Shown one piece after another: positions 45,130 to 52,358 of a DNA stretch of 64,000 nucleotides. The first letter of the stretch is position 1, and each line of letters begins with the position of its first letter. The stretch is taken from assembly GCF_031834615.1 (NCBI RefSeq), contig NZ_CP115543.1, positions 941,001 through 1,005,000 of the forward strand, read 5' to 3'. Source of the DNA: Stenotrophomonas aracearum. GTDB taxonomy: Bacteria; Pseudomonadota; Gammaproteobacteria; Xanthomonadales; Xanthomonadaceae. A program made the translations under genes and the position numbers. The notes under the pieces were generated by a model. It saw only the letters and a list, made by a program, of their open reading frames with translations. It had not been told where the DNA came from and searched no databases.

Positions 45130-45627
45130 TTACTTCGACTTGGCCGCGCTCTGGTTGCCTCCTTGCTCAGCGAGCAAGGTGAGCTTCTCGTCCGTGGCCT
45201 TTTCTTCTTCCAGCGTCTCCAGCAGGTAGGGCAGGGCGTCCTTGTAGCCCAGCTGCTTGGCCAAGGCGGCAATCGTGCCGTAGGACGCGATTTCGTAGTG
45301 CTCGACCTTCTGGGCACCACCAATGAGGGCGGCGTCGCGCACCGGGCCCTTTTCGATTTCTTCAATGACTTCCTTGCCTTCTTCAACCAGGCCTTCCATG
45401 GCGGCGCACTTGATGCGCTTGAGGCGAATGCCGAGCACCTCCACCACCTGATCGATGCGTTCGATCTGGCCCTGGGTCTCTTCCAAATGCGTTTCAAACG
45501 CAGCGGCCAAGTCCGGGTTCTCTGCGGCGCGGGCCAGGCGGGGAAGGGCCTTGGTCAGCTGCTTCTCGGCGCTGTAGATATCCGACAGCTCGTGCACAAA
45601 CAGTTCTTCTGCGGTCTTGATTGCCAT
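45130..45627 (-). CDS. YciE/YciF-type ferritin-like protein (DUF892), copy 2
   Basis: A 165-residue DUF892 protein. The sequence ELFVHELSDIYSAEKQLTKALP at the start and KVEHYEIASYGTIAALAKQLG with ETLEEEKATDEKLT near the end are the classical YciF helices with metal-ligand glutamates and histidines. It is closer to enteric YciE/YciF than copy 1 at 38115, so the two are old paralogs and not a recent duplication. ATG 45627 opens MAIKTAEELFVH; an ATG three codons earlier is possible. Confidence 0.9.
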   Translation of the reverse strand: MAIKTAEELFVHELSDIYSAEKQLTKALPRLARAAENPDLAAAFETHLEETQGQIERIDQVVEVLGIRLKRIKCAAMEGLVEEGKEVIEEIEKGPVRDAALIGGAQKVEHYEIASYGTIAALAKQLGYKDALPYLLETLEEEKATDEKLTLLAEQGGNQSAAKSK

Positions 45628-45720
45628 GCAAGGCACCTTCGTTCAGGGGATCGGATACCTACCATGCGCCTGCCTTGGAGCAAGAAGCGTGAAGGTTTGT
45701 GCTCAGGTGGAAGTGCGTCG

Positions 45721-46113
45721 TCACCCGGGAATCGGGACGCCACTCAAGCGGCTTTCCTCCACTGCGTTGATGAGGGAGGTGATGGGGTAGGGTTTGGAGA
45801 AGAAGGGCGCCCAACGGTGGTCAGCGGGGAGCTCTGAAGGATTGGAAGCGGAGGCAAAGACGTAGGGCACCCTTGCTGTGCGCAGCTCGTCTGCGACCTC
45901 CTTTGCATTCCCTCCGAAAATCCCCCAGTCGAGCACTGCGGCAGCCAGGGCACCTCTCCCGATGCGGACCTTTGCATCCCTTACGGTTCGCACGAGGTGC
46001 ACATCATAGCCAGCCATGACGAGGACTTCTTTGAGAAGCGGAGCCAAGTCCAAGTCATCTTCGAGCACTAGAAGGTTGCCGTGGACTGCGGGATAGGCGT
46101 GGATGGAAGACAT
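45721..46113 (-). CDS. Stand-alone response regulator receiver
   Basis: A 130-residue receiver domain with acidic residues in LEDDLDL, phospho-acceptor D62 (AAVLDWGIFGG), a serine in FASASNP and the lysine in FFSKPY. The loop after the aspartate is unusual (DWGIFGGNAKEV) and could change the active site. There is no output domain and no kinase beside it, so it may take phosphate from the kinase at 33.5 kb. Its upstream neighbour on the same strand is the second zinc-ribbon gene. Confidence 0.82.
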   Translation of the reverse strand: MSSIHAYPAVHGNLLVLEDDLDLAPLLKEVLVMAGYDVHLVRTVRDAKVRIGRGALAAAVLDWGIFGGNAKEVADELRTARVPYVFASASNPSELPADHRWAPFFSKPYPITSLINAVEESRLSGVPIPG

Positions 46114-46434
46114 GGGAGCGTTACGAATGGGTTCTCTGGACCCTAAGCCTCAACGCGTGATCGGGATCTCAAGAAGCCGTCCCGAGCGTGGGCGGCACCG
46201 CCGTCCGGAAGGCCCGATCGGCCTTTGCCAGTGTTGGCACCTCCCTGGGGCGGCTCCGGTCCCTAGCAAAGACCACAGCGCAAATGCCGCGTTCAGTTCG
46301 CTCGCAAACGCTAGTGATATGGACGCGCAGGGCCTCTCGCCGATTGTAGGCGCGTCAGAGGCCGGTAATGGGCGGGACCTTCGGAAGGTCAGAGGGCTGC
46401 GAACGGCTCACAGCCAGCCCCCAAGGTAGGGCCG
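46114..46434. other. Intergenic stretch without recognised content
   Basis: About 320 bases between the receiver and zinc-ribbon genes. An open frame on the plus strand here is rich in arginine, proline and glycine and shows no coding character. It probably holds the receiver promoter. Confidence 0.5.
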
Positions 46435-46716
46435 TCAGGGCGCGGGAATGGGCCCGCTGAACCCAGTGGGGAACCTATCCATGAAGTCAACGAACGTTTG
46501 CCCGGCAACAGCCTGCCGGGAAGCGCAGTTGGGACACTCGACCACGGTGCCGCCGTCGGGGAGGTTCACCAGAGTGGGCGGACAGGTGCCCATGAAGTTC
46601 TGGCCGCAGTGGGTGCATTGAGCATACAACCAGTGCACCTTGACCGCTTCCGGTCCGGAAGCCGTCAGGCCGTTGCAATCCACCTCAAATAAATAAAAGG
46701 AACCGATATTCGGCAT
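46435..46716 (-). CDS. Small zinc-ribbon protein, paralog 2
   Basis: A 93-residue protein with CxxC pairs at C34/C37 (QCTHC) and C61/C64 (ECPNC), plus a further cysteine at C45. It is a paralog of the protein at 35156-35404, as shown by the MPNIGSF opening, the NLPDGGTVVEC segment and the QAV after the second pair. ATG 46716 has AGGAG six bases upstream. It sits upstream of a stand-alone receiver, as its paralog sits beside one, which suggests a functional link. Confidence 0.72.
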   Translation of the reverse strand: MPNIGSFYLFEVDCNGLTASGPEAVKVHWLYAQCTHCGQNFMGTCPPTLVNLPDGGTVVECPNCASRQAVAGQTFVDFMDRFPTGFSGPIPAP

Positions 46717-46875
46717 GTCGAACTCCTGTCGTCCCAACAAGAGAAATGGCGCTGAAAAGCTCACACGGGGATAAAATCACGACCTAATCAGAGGCCGCAC
46801 GGTCGACTGGATCCTCAGGACTATCCTAAACCCATCTTCACGCTGGGTCCAAGTTTACCGCCGCAGTATGGCGCT

Positions 46876-47871
46876 ATGGACATGCCTCTAACGTGCACCA
46901 CGGGTGTCACCATTACTCTTTATCAGGAAGAGGGCAGCTGTGCGCTGGATATTGGAGAGTTGCCGAATACCGCGCCCAACGACGACGAGTTGCTGTGGGT
47001 CGATCTCTGCGGGACCAGCGACGCGGACGTGGAGCGGGTCTGGCAGGCCTTGGGTTTGGAGCATGGGGCGTTGCCGACAGGTCCAATCTCGACCAACCCT
47101 AAGCTTGAGAAGTTTGCTAACCATTTCATGGCTCGGGTGGTTGCGGTGCTGCCCGGTCAGAACCTGAACTTTAAGGGCGCGGTCCTGACTATCGTCGCGG
47201 GGGATAACTTTGTCGTAACGCACCACGTGGACGACATTGATTTCTTGGCGGACATGCGAGTCCGTGAGCCGGAGACCGTTTGCGACATCGGTTGCCTAGG
47301 CGAAGCGAGTTTCGTGGCTGCCCTGCTGGATTGGCACCTTTCGACCTATTTTTCCGCAGTAGCGCTGTTTGAGGTCGAGATCGAGCGCCTGGAGAGCCGC
47401 ATCTTGTCCGATAAGCCGCCGGGCCGGTCGGCGTTGCCTCAGCTGTGCGCGCTTCGGGGTGCCGCCTCGCGCTTGCGGCGGATGCTTGCACCGCATCGGG
47501 TGGTCTTCGACGGGCTCTCCCGGCCGGACTTCGTGCCCGACGGGGCCGAAGAAGTGGCCCGGCATCTAAGCGAGCTGGACGACCGCTACGAACGAGCGTT
47601 GGACGTGGTGGAAAACGCCCGGGAGCTGGTTGTGGGCAGTTTCCAGCTCTTCAGCACCCAGACCGAACTCCAAACGAACGAGCGCATGAAGCTGCTGACC
47701 TTTGTTACTGTTGTAACAGGTCTGTTGGCGGTCATCGCCGGCGCCTTGGGCATGAACTTCGACGCGAACTTCTTTAGCCTGAAAACCGAGGGCTTCTGGA
47801 TCGCAGTGGCGGCGATGGTAGGGCTTGGGCTCATGTCCATTGTTGTTGGCCGCAGACGAGGGTGGTTGTAG
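46876..47871 (+). CDS. CorA-family divalent cation transporter-like protein
   Basis: A 331-residue protein with the CorA layout: a large cytosolic N-terminal domain with long helices (TELQTNERMKLLTFVT leads into TM1) and two C-terminal transmembrane segments. The selectivity motif GMNF is at about 292-295, directly after TM1 (VVTGLLAVIAGALGMN). The following loop reads DANFFSLKTEGFW in place of the usual MPEL type, so it belongs to a divergent branch, possibly transporting zinc or other cations instead of magnesium. Confidence 0.85.
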   Translation: MDMPLTCTTGVTITLYQEEGSCALDIGELPNTAPNDDELLWVDLCGTSDADVERVWQALGLEHGALPTGPISTNPKLEKFANHFMARVVAVLPGQNLNFKGAVLTIVAGDNFVVTHHVDDIDFLADMRVREPETVCDIGCLGEASFVAALLDWHLSTYFSAVALFEVEIERLESRILSDKPPGRSALPQLCALRGAASRLRRMLAPHRVVFDGLSRPDFVPDGAEEVARHLSELDDRYERALDVVENARELVVGSFQLFSTQTELQTNERMKLLTFVTVVTGLLAVIAGALGMNFDANFFSLKTEGFWIAVAAMVGLGLMSIVVGRRRGWL

Positions 47872-48049
47872 TAATACTCCGTAGGAAATATGGGCGACCT
47901 CGGCCCTCACGCTCCCTGGGGTCGGAATGGAGATGGGAGCGCCTAGACAGCGCTGGACGTCACGCGAGGGGGTCGGGCCTTGAGTCGATGGCACGCAACG
48001 TCGCCGGTCCCCTGCCTTCGCCGCCAGAGGAAGCAAGCTACTATCGGGC

Positions 48050-48328
48050 TCATCCTGGCGGCACGGGACCGGTTCGCTGCCGTCGACGCCAAGCCAAGAC
48101 TTGGCCTATGACCGCCGTGAGCAGCAGCAGGGCATTGGTCACGACAAACACGGTCGAACCCAAGAGCGCACTGTAGATCGTGAACAAGGTTGACGCGGTC
48201 ATCTGACCGACAAACAGCCACTTGGAGACGGTTTCGGGGTGGGGCGACTGCCACTGTTTGATCATCTGCCGGACCAGCGTGGCGATGAGCACGACGGTTG
48301 CGGCCCAGCCAAGAACATCAGGATGCAT
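48050..48328 (-). CDS. SemiSWEET/PQ-loop-like small membrane protein
   Basis: A 92-residue protein with three transmembrane helices (LGWAATVVLIATLVRQMI, WLFVGQMTASTLFTIYSALLG, VFVVTNALLLLTAVIGQVLA), the triple-helix bundle of SemiSWEET sugar transporters, which work as dimers. The PQ proline motif is only weakly kept, as SPHPETVSKW. The substrate is unknown. It is the second of two minus-strand genes, six bases after the upstream gene's stop. Confidence 0.72.
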   Translation of the reverse strand: MHPDVLGWAATVVLIATLVRQMIKQWQSPHPETVSKWLFVGQMTASTLFTIYSALLGSTVFVVTNALLLLTAVIGQVLAWRRRQRTGPVPPG

Positions 48329-48334
48329 GACCGT

Positions 48335-48589
48335 TCATCCCACCCTTTGGTCGGAAACCGTCGGCTCGACTTGGTCGCCTGTCCGGCGCTTGTGCGGCTC
48401 CTCAATAATTTGCTTGTTGAGAATGCGAACCTCACCCACCATCAGTAGCCGCATGTCGCGCACGATGTAATCGGCCAGCGCATCGTCAGTGATGTCGTCC
48501 CCGGGAATGTCCAAGCGGAAGCCTTGGCCTTGGATGCCCCCGCCGTTGCTGAAATCGATCTCGAAGTCAAAGCAGACCCGCTTTTCCAT
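48335..48589 (-). CDS. Small conserved protein of unknown function
   Basis: An 84-residue acidic protein: VCFDFEIDFSNGGGIQGQGF, then RLDIPGDDITDDALADYIV and LLMVGEVRILNKQIIEE. The segment FEIDFSNGGGIQGQ followed by DIPGDDIxDxALADYIVRDxRLLMV seems familiar from small conserved proteins in soil bacteria, but I cannot name a family. AGGAAAA precedes ATG 48589. The gene is cotranscribed with the SemiSWEET-like gene. Confidence 0.65.
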   Translation of the reverse strand: MEKRVCFDFEIDFSNGGGIQGQGFRLDIPGDDITDDALADYIVRDMRLLMVGEVRILNKQIIEEPHKRRTGDQVEPTVSDQRVG

Positions 48590-48946
48590 GTTGTTTTCCT
48601 TAGTTAGGCAACTAGTTCGATGCCAAGGGCGGCCCCGGGTGGTCGGCACACCGCCGGTTGCAGGAGCGAGCTGCTCCGGCGGTTCCAGACATCCTATCGC
48701 CATGTTTAACATGATCGGGAGCCGCCCACTCGAGCGATGTGAACGTCGACGACAAAGGACCCGTTGTTCTTCGCGGGCTAGGGCCATGGTTTTGTGGCGA
48801 AGCGACGGTAGGAAGCGGGTTGGCTCCAGACACAACGTCATCGTCTTCACGCCATGGGTATTGAAGGGAGACGGCACGCGGTGCAGACTGGCCTCCAGCC
48901 GGTGCAGCCGGCGGTGACAGCTTTACCAGGTCAGAGAGGCAGAAAG
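48590..48946. other. Intergenic region between divergent genes
   Basis: About 350 bases with open frames on both strands but no coding character. It probably holds two promoters. Nothing else is recognised. Confidence 0.45.
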
Positions 48947-49219
48947 GTGGCGGTTGCAGATGCTCCAGACGCGTTTCACAGCGTAACGCTGTCCGTTGAT
49001 GGGGCAACGTATACTGCTGACCTTTGGAGGGCCAATGGTTCTCAATGGCGACTGCTCGCAGTAGAAGTCCACGGGTTGCCTCCCGTGCAACCCGCTCGAA
49101 AAGATTATCCTTCTTGCCAGTCGTCCCTTGAAGCCGCTGAGCGGATCGCTCAGGATGTTTTGAGCGATGCTCCAGCCATCCAGGCGTTCGCCCAGCACAA
49201 GGAACGCCGGAGGACTTGA
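48947..49219 (+). CDS. Unknown small protein
   Basis: A 90-residue protein opening VAVADAPDAFHSVTLSVDGA. TYTADLWRANGSQWRLLAVE suggests a beta-sheet domain, followed by a helical tail (SSLEAAERIAQDVLSD). I recognise no family. GTG 48947 has AGAGAGG upstream; an ATG at 48854 is in the same frame but less likely. It stands alone, ending about 150 bases before the convergent diguanylate cyclase gene. Confidence 0.5.
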   Translation: MAVADAPDAFHSVTLSVDGATYTADLWRANGSQWRLLAVEVHGLPPVQPARKDYPSCQSSLEAAERIAQDVLSDAPAIQAFAQHKERRRT

Positions 49220-49370
49220 AGGCCGCAGAGCAGTTCTAGGAGTGCCATGGTTGCCCAAGTGACTGGCAGCCGAGGCTGGTATCCGACGCCGGTCGCACCT
49301 GGGCGGGCTGACGTGCTCCCAAGCAGCGCTGAAGGATGGCTCGCGTGATGTCAGGGGAAGCCGCTGCTGC

Positions 49371-50693
49371 CTAACTTCTCTCTCGTTTCCTGCGGTCGTA
49401 GAGCTTCATGTCCGCCCTGTTGATGGTGTCTGCCACCGATTCCAAGGGCCGCCCGATCGCGCAACCGCCCGAGAAGCAGATCGGAGCTTCGCCAGCACGT
49501 TCTTGGTAGACCTGCTCCAATACTTGGAGACGGCGCATCGTTGCGCCTGGCACGAACACCAGGAACTCATCGCCCCCGAGTCGGACCACTGCCTCTTCGC
49601 CCTCGAGTGGAGCCGAGAGAAACGCGACGAAGTCCACCAGGACTTTGTCGCCGCGCGCGTGCCCTTGGGTGTCATTGACCTCTTTGAAGTGGTCCAAATC
49701 GAACACCAAGCATCCCCAGCCGTCGAGCTGCCGGGTGGCCAATTCACTTAGGTAGCGGCGGTTGAAGGCGCGCGTGAGTGGGTCACGGGTTGCCAAGTCA
49801 TGAAGTTGCTTTTCCTGGATGTGCTGCGTGGTGATGTCTTGGGCATGTCCGAGCACGTAGGGCGGATCGGCCTCGGTGTCCAGCACGTTGTGATAAGCCC
49901 AGACCCTGCGAGAACCGTCGTGTGCCACCAGTTCCATTGTCCCCGAGTCGCTGGCGTTCTCCGCGATGCGCTTCAGGTAGTCCTCAAACGAGGCACGTTT
50001 TTCTTTCGGGATCACCTCTACTAGGCGTCGGCCAATCAACGCGCCTTCGGGCATGCCCAGCGAGTGCGACGCGGCAGGATTAACCGAGGTGATGGTCCCG
50101 TCGAGCGAGTGCGTGCAGATGAGGCCCAGGCTGTGCTGGAACAGCCGCCGGTAACGTGCCTCACTGCGACCCAGGGCTTCCAGCGCAGTCCGCTGCTCGG
50201 TAACGTCTTGGATGGCTCCTATCAAGCGTCCGCCGCCTTCCGTGTCCTCCCGCTGACCCACGACATGCACCCAGATGCGCTCTCCGGTGGCCTTGCTGGA
50301 GGGCAGGATCAAATCCATCGGGGTCCCAAGCCGCGTGCATTCGGTCAAGGCCGACTCCAGGCGTTGGCGGGCCGGGGTCGAGTAAAACGCCACCGCCGCG
50401 TCGAAAGAGGGTTTTGCATCTTCTGCCACGCCGTGAATAAGGTGAGTCTCCTTGGTCCATTTCAGCGCATTGGTCGCCAGTGAAAGCTCCCAGCCCCCCA
50501 CCTTCGCCAATGAGTTGGTGCGCTCCAAGAAGAGCTGGCTCCGCTGAAGTCGGCGTTGCAGCGCATGGGCTTCTGTGACCCGCTCGAGCAACCTGGCCCG
50601 CTGCTGCATACCCACCGCAGCGGCTTGGGCCAGGCAAGTCAAGGCTTCGGCGTTCGCTTCGGAGATTTTTCCCGGCTCAGGGCAGATAGGCAC
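49371..50693 (-). CDS. PAS-PAS-GGDEF diguanylate cyclase, probably the 3' part of a frameshifted gene
   Basis: A 440-residue reading frame with two PAS domains (about 60-165 and 175-300, each ending DVTEQ or DITTQ) and a C-terminal GGDEF domain (about 305-438) with intact RLGGDEFLVFV, so it should make c-di-GMP. No RxxD inhibitory site is visible five residues before GGDEF. The first 35 residues continue the GAF domain of the upstream frame (GKISEANAEALTCLAQAA). It overlaps that frame by 55 bases and has only a GTG with no clear ribosome binding site. I therefore read the two as one GAF-PAS-PAS-GGDEF gene broken by a frameshift. Confidence 0.8.
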   Translation of the reverse strand: MPICPEPGKISEANAEALTCLAQAAAVGMQQRARLLERVTEAHALQRRLQRSQLFLERTNSLAKVGGWELSLATNALKWTKETHLIHGVAEDAKPSFDAAVAFYSTPARQRLESALTECTRLGTPMDLILPSSKATGERIWVHVVGQREDTEGGGRLIGAIQDVTEQRTALEALGRSEARYRRLFQHSLGLICTHSLDGTITSVNPAASHSLGMPEGALIGRRLVEVIPKEKRASFEDYLKRIAENASDSGTMELVAHDGSRRVWAYHNVLDTEADPPYVLGHAQDITTQHIQEKQLHDLATRDPLTRAFNRRYLSELATRQLDGWGCLVFDLDHFKEVNDTQGHARGDKVLVDFVAFLSAPLEGEEAVVRLGGDEFLVFVPGATMRRLQVLEQVYQERAGEAPICFSGGCAIGRPLESVADTINRADMKLYDRRKRERS

Positions 50694-51088
50694 AGCGTCC
50701 CTACGCTCTCGCCTTTTGCGCTAATGGGGGCGCCGACATAGTGCCGGACGAACGGCGGCCCCACGACTAAGGGGTTGTTCGCGAACCGGGGGTTCTCGAT
50801 GGCGTCCTCGACCTCGAACAGCACGTCGGACTGGACCGCCCAAGTGCAAAAAGAGATGGCCCTCGGGGGTTCCTGCACGCCCGACAGTCCCGTTTCCGAT
50901 TTGAACCATTGCCTGTCTCCGTCGACCAACGAGATGAGGGCGATGGGCATCCCTGTCATCGTTCGAGCGGCTTGGGTCAGTGCATCAAAGAAAGGCTCCG
51001 GATCGGAGTCCAGGATTCGCAGGGAATTGAGCGTGGAAAGGCGTTCCGCCTCGATCATCGCTTTGGTCCTCATGAGATCAGTTCTCAC
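50639..51088 (-). CDS. GAF-domain fragment upstream of the GGDEF frame
   Basis: A 149-residue frame carrying most of a GAF domain: LNSLRILDSDPEPFFDALT, then GMPIALISLVDGDRQWFKS, FCTWAVQSDVLFEVEDA, ENPRFANNPLVVGPPFVRHYVGAP and GESVGTLCLSA. It then runs into an unrelated basic tail (REKSPKRTPKP), while the natural continuation is found in the overlapping frame of the next gene. It is similar to the GAF domain of the EAL protein at 52359-54161 (DPRFRDNPLVIKPPHLRFYAGAP). It is either the 5' part of one disrupted gene or a coupled separate sensor. Confidence 0.72.
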   Translation of the reverse strand: MRTDLMRTKAMIEAERLSTLNSLRILDSDPEPFFDALTQAARTMTGMPIALISLVDGDRQWFKSETGLSGVQEPPRAISFCTWAVQSDVLFEVEDAIENPRFANNPLVVGPPFVRHYVGAPISAKGESVGTLCLSALSREKSPKRTPKP

Positions 51089-51290
51089 TCAGCCAAAGCT
51101 TACGATCCTTCGGGGCCCAACGAAGTGAACGGCGCGTGCGGACCATTCAGGATCGGTGACCCGACCGCCCGTCGCCATGACCAATCCCAGGCGAAGCGGA
51201 CCCCGGATTGGCGCGTTGGCAACCCATGTGAGCCCGTCCACGCCTCAATCATTAGAGCTTCGACCCAAAAAGCTGCGCGCCGATCAGTCC

Positions 51291-51584
51291 TCAATCCGCC
51301 CGCCTCTCTTGAAAAAGCAAGATTTCTTTCCGAACGCTTGCGATTCCCTCGCTAAAAGCACGCTTGTAGCTGTCCGAGTATTCACCTAGGCCCACCGGTC
51401 CTTGACCGTCTGTCCCTTCCTCGTAGATGTCCAGCGCCGCGAGTAGGCTCGTGGGATCGGTGTGGGTGGCAATGGAGAGTCGCAACGAGACCTCCAGCGC
51501 CTTCAAGTGTGCCAAGGTGATCTCGAGCTGTCCTTCGATGCCGCGAATACGCTCCTGGATAAGATGCAGGTTTGAAAGATCCAT
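51291..51584 (-). CDS. Unknown small helical protein
   Basis: A 97-residue protein with a long amphipathic helix likely to form a coiled coil (LHLIQERIRGIEGQLEITLA, HLKALEVSLRLSI), then a loop rich in glycine and acidic residues and a second helix (YKRAFSEGIASVRKEILLF). I recognise no family. AAGGACG lies upstream of ATG 51584. It is between the two c-di-GMP genes on the same strand, so a regulatory link is possible but unproven. Confidence 0.55.
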   Translation of the reverse strand: MDLSNLHLIQERIRGIEGQLEITLAHLKALEVSLRLSIATHTDPTSLLAALDIYEEGTDGQGPVGLGEYSDSYKRAFSEGIASVRKEILLFQERRAD

Positions 51585-52018
51585 CGTCCTTAACCAAGTG
51601 TTGTTGTTTCTATGGTAGCAGCGGGTAACGGCTGAGAGCCTGCCTTCTGTCCTTGGCCTTTGACCACCGCGTCATCGCCTGCAGCATCGTCGCCAAAAAA
51701 CGGGGGCTGAGGCAGCCGCGCTAACGGTAATACGCTTGCTTCGTTCGGGGCCACCGATCAAAACGTTTGCCCTTTCTAGGTCAATAAGGAGCGGGTCGCA
51801 CGGAACTCAACGTCGTGGTTCCCCATCACGGGGTTGACGTTTGAATGAACCGAACTTAAAGTTCCATGACGAGCGCGAAGGGCGGCAGGGGGTCGCCAGC
51901 TGTTTGCATGCTCTTGTCAGTGAATGTTGTTGTGCTACGCCTCGTGGTGATTCAACGGCGAATTAGCGGCGCTTCTTTAGTGGTGGTCGCGCTGTGCTGA
52001 GGGAATGGTGGAATGCAC

Positions 52019-52042
52019 GAATGGACGCCTCGGCGTCCATTC
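52019..52042. other. Strong hairpin, possible terminator of an unannotated transcript
   Basis: GAATGGACGC and GCGTCCATTC arms around CTCG, followed by TTG. It is a perfect 10-bp stem with a tetraloop, without a nearby gene end on the plus strand. Confidence 0.55.
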
Positions 52043-52237
52043 TTGTATCCAGCCGTAGTCGCCCACGCGCTCTTGCACCGTTTCACCGCCCACGGCTCTT
52101 CGCCCCTACGGCGGTTGGAAGCCTAGAATGACTCAGTGGGTTGCGACTCGATCCTGCGCTTATTCGTTAGGTTTTCAAAGACCCGCGCGCAGGAGGGAAC
52201 TTTGCCGATGCCTGGCTTGTGCTGCGGTGGCCCATCA

Positions 52238-52287
52238 GAATCGTCCCTGAGGAGCCAGCCAAGCGTGCGCGGCTTCAGGGACGATTC
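52238..52287. other. Extended hairpin of unknown function
   Basis: GAATCGTCCCTGA and TCAGGGACGATTC form a perfect 13-bp stem. AGCC and GGCT extend it across a two-base bulge, leaving a GC-rich loop of about 14 bases. It lies about 70 bases from the EAL gene's 3' end. Confidence 0.6.
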
Positions 52288-52358
52288 CCCGATGGTGGGC
52301 AGCGATCCCTCGCCTTGGCAGGGCCGCAATCTTGGAGCGGTGCTCGTTGGCCTTTGCA

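Larger units (their letters stand above)
51585..52358. other. Long non-coding stretch with two strong hairpins
   Basis: About 770 bases without a convincing gene between the helical protein and the EAL protein. Two separate strong inverted repeats are listed below; otherwise nothing is recognised. Confidence 0.5.

Noticed and set aside
46103..46429. 108-codon plus-strand frame between receiver and zinc-ribbon genes
   Set aside because: Low-complexity, rich in Arg/Pro/Gly, without ribosome binding site or family; it starts antisense to the receiver gene.
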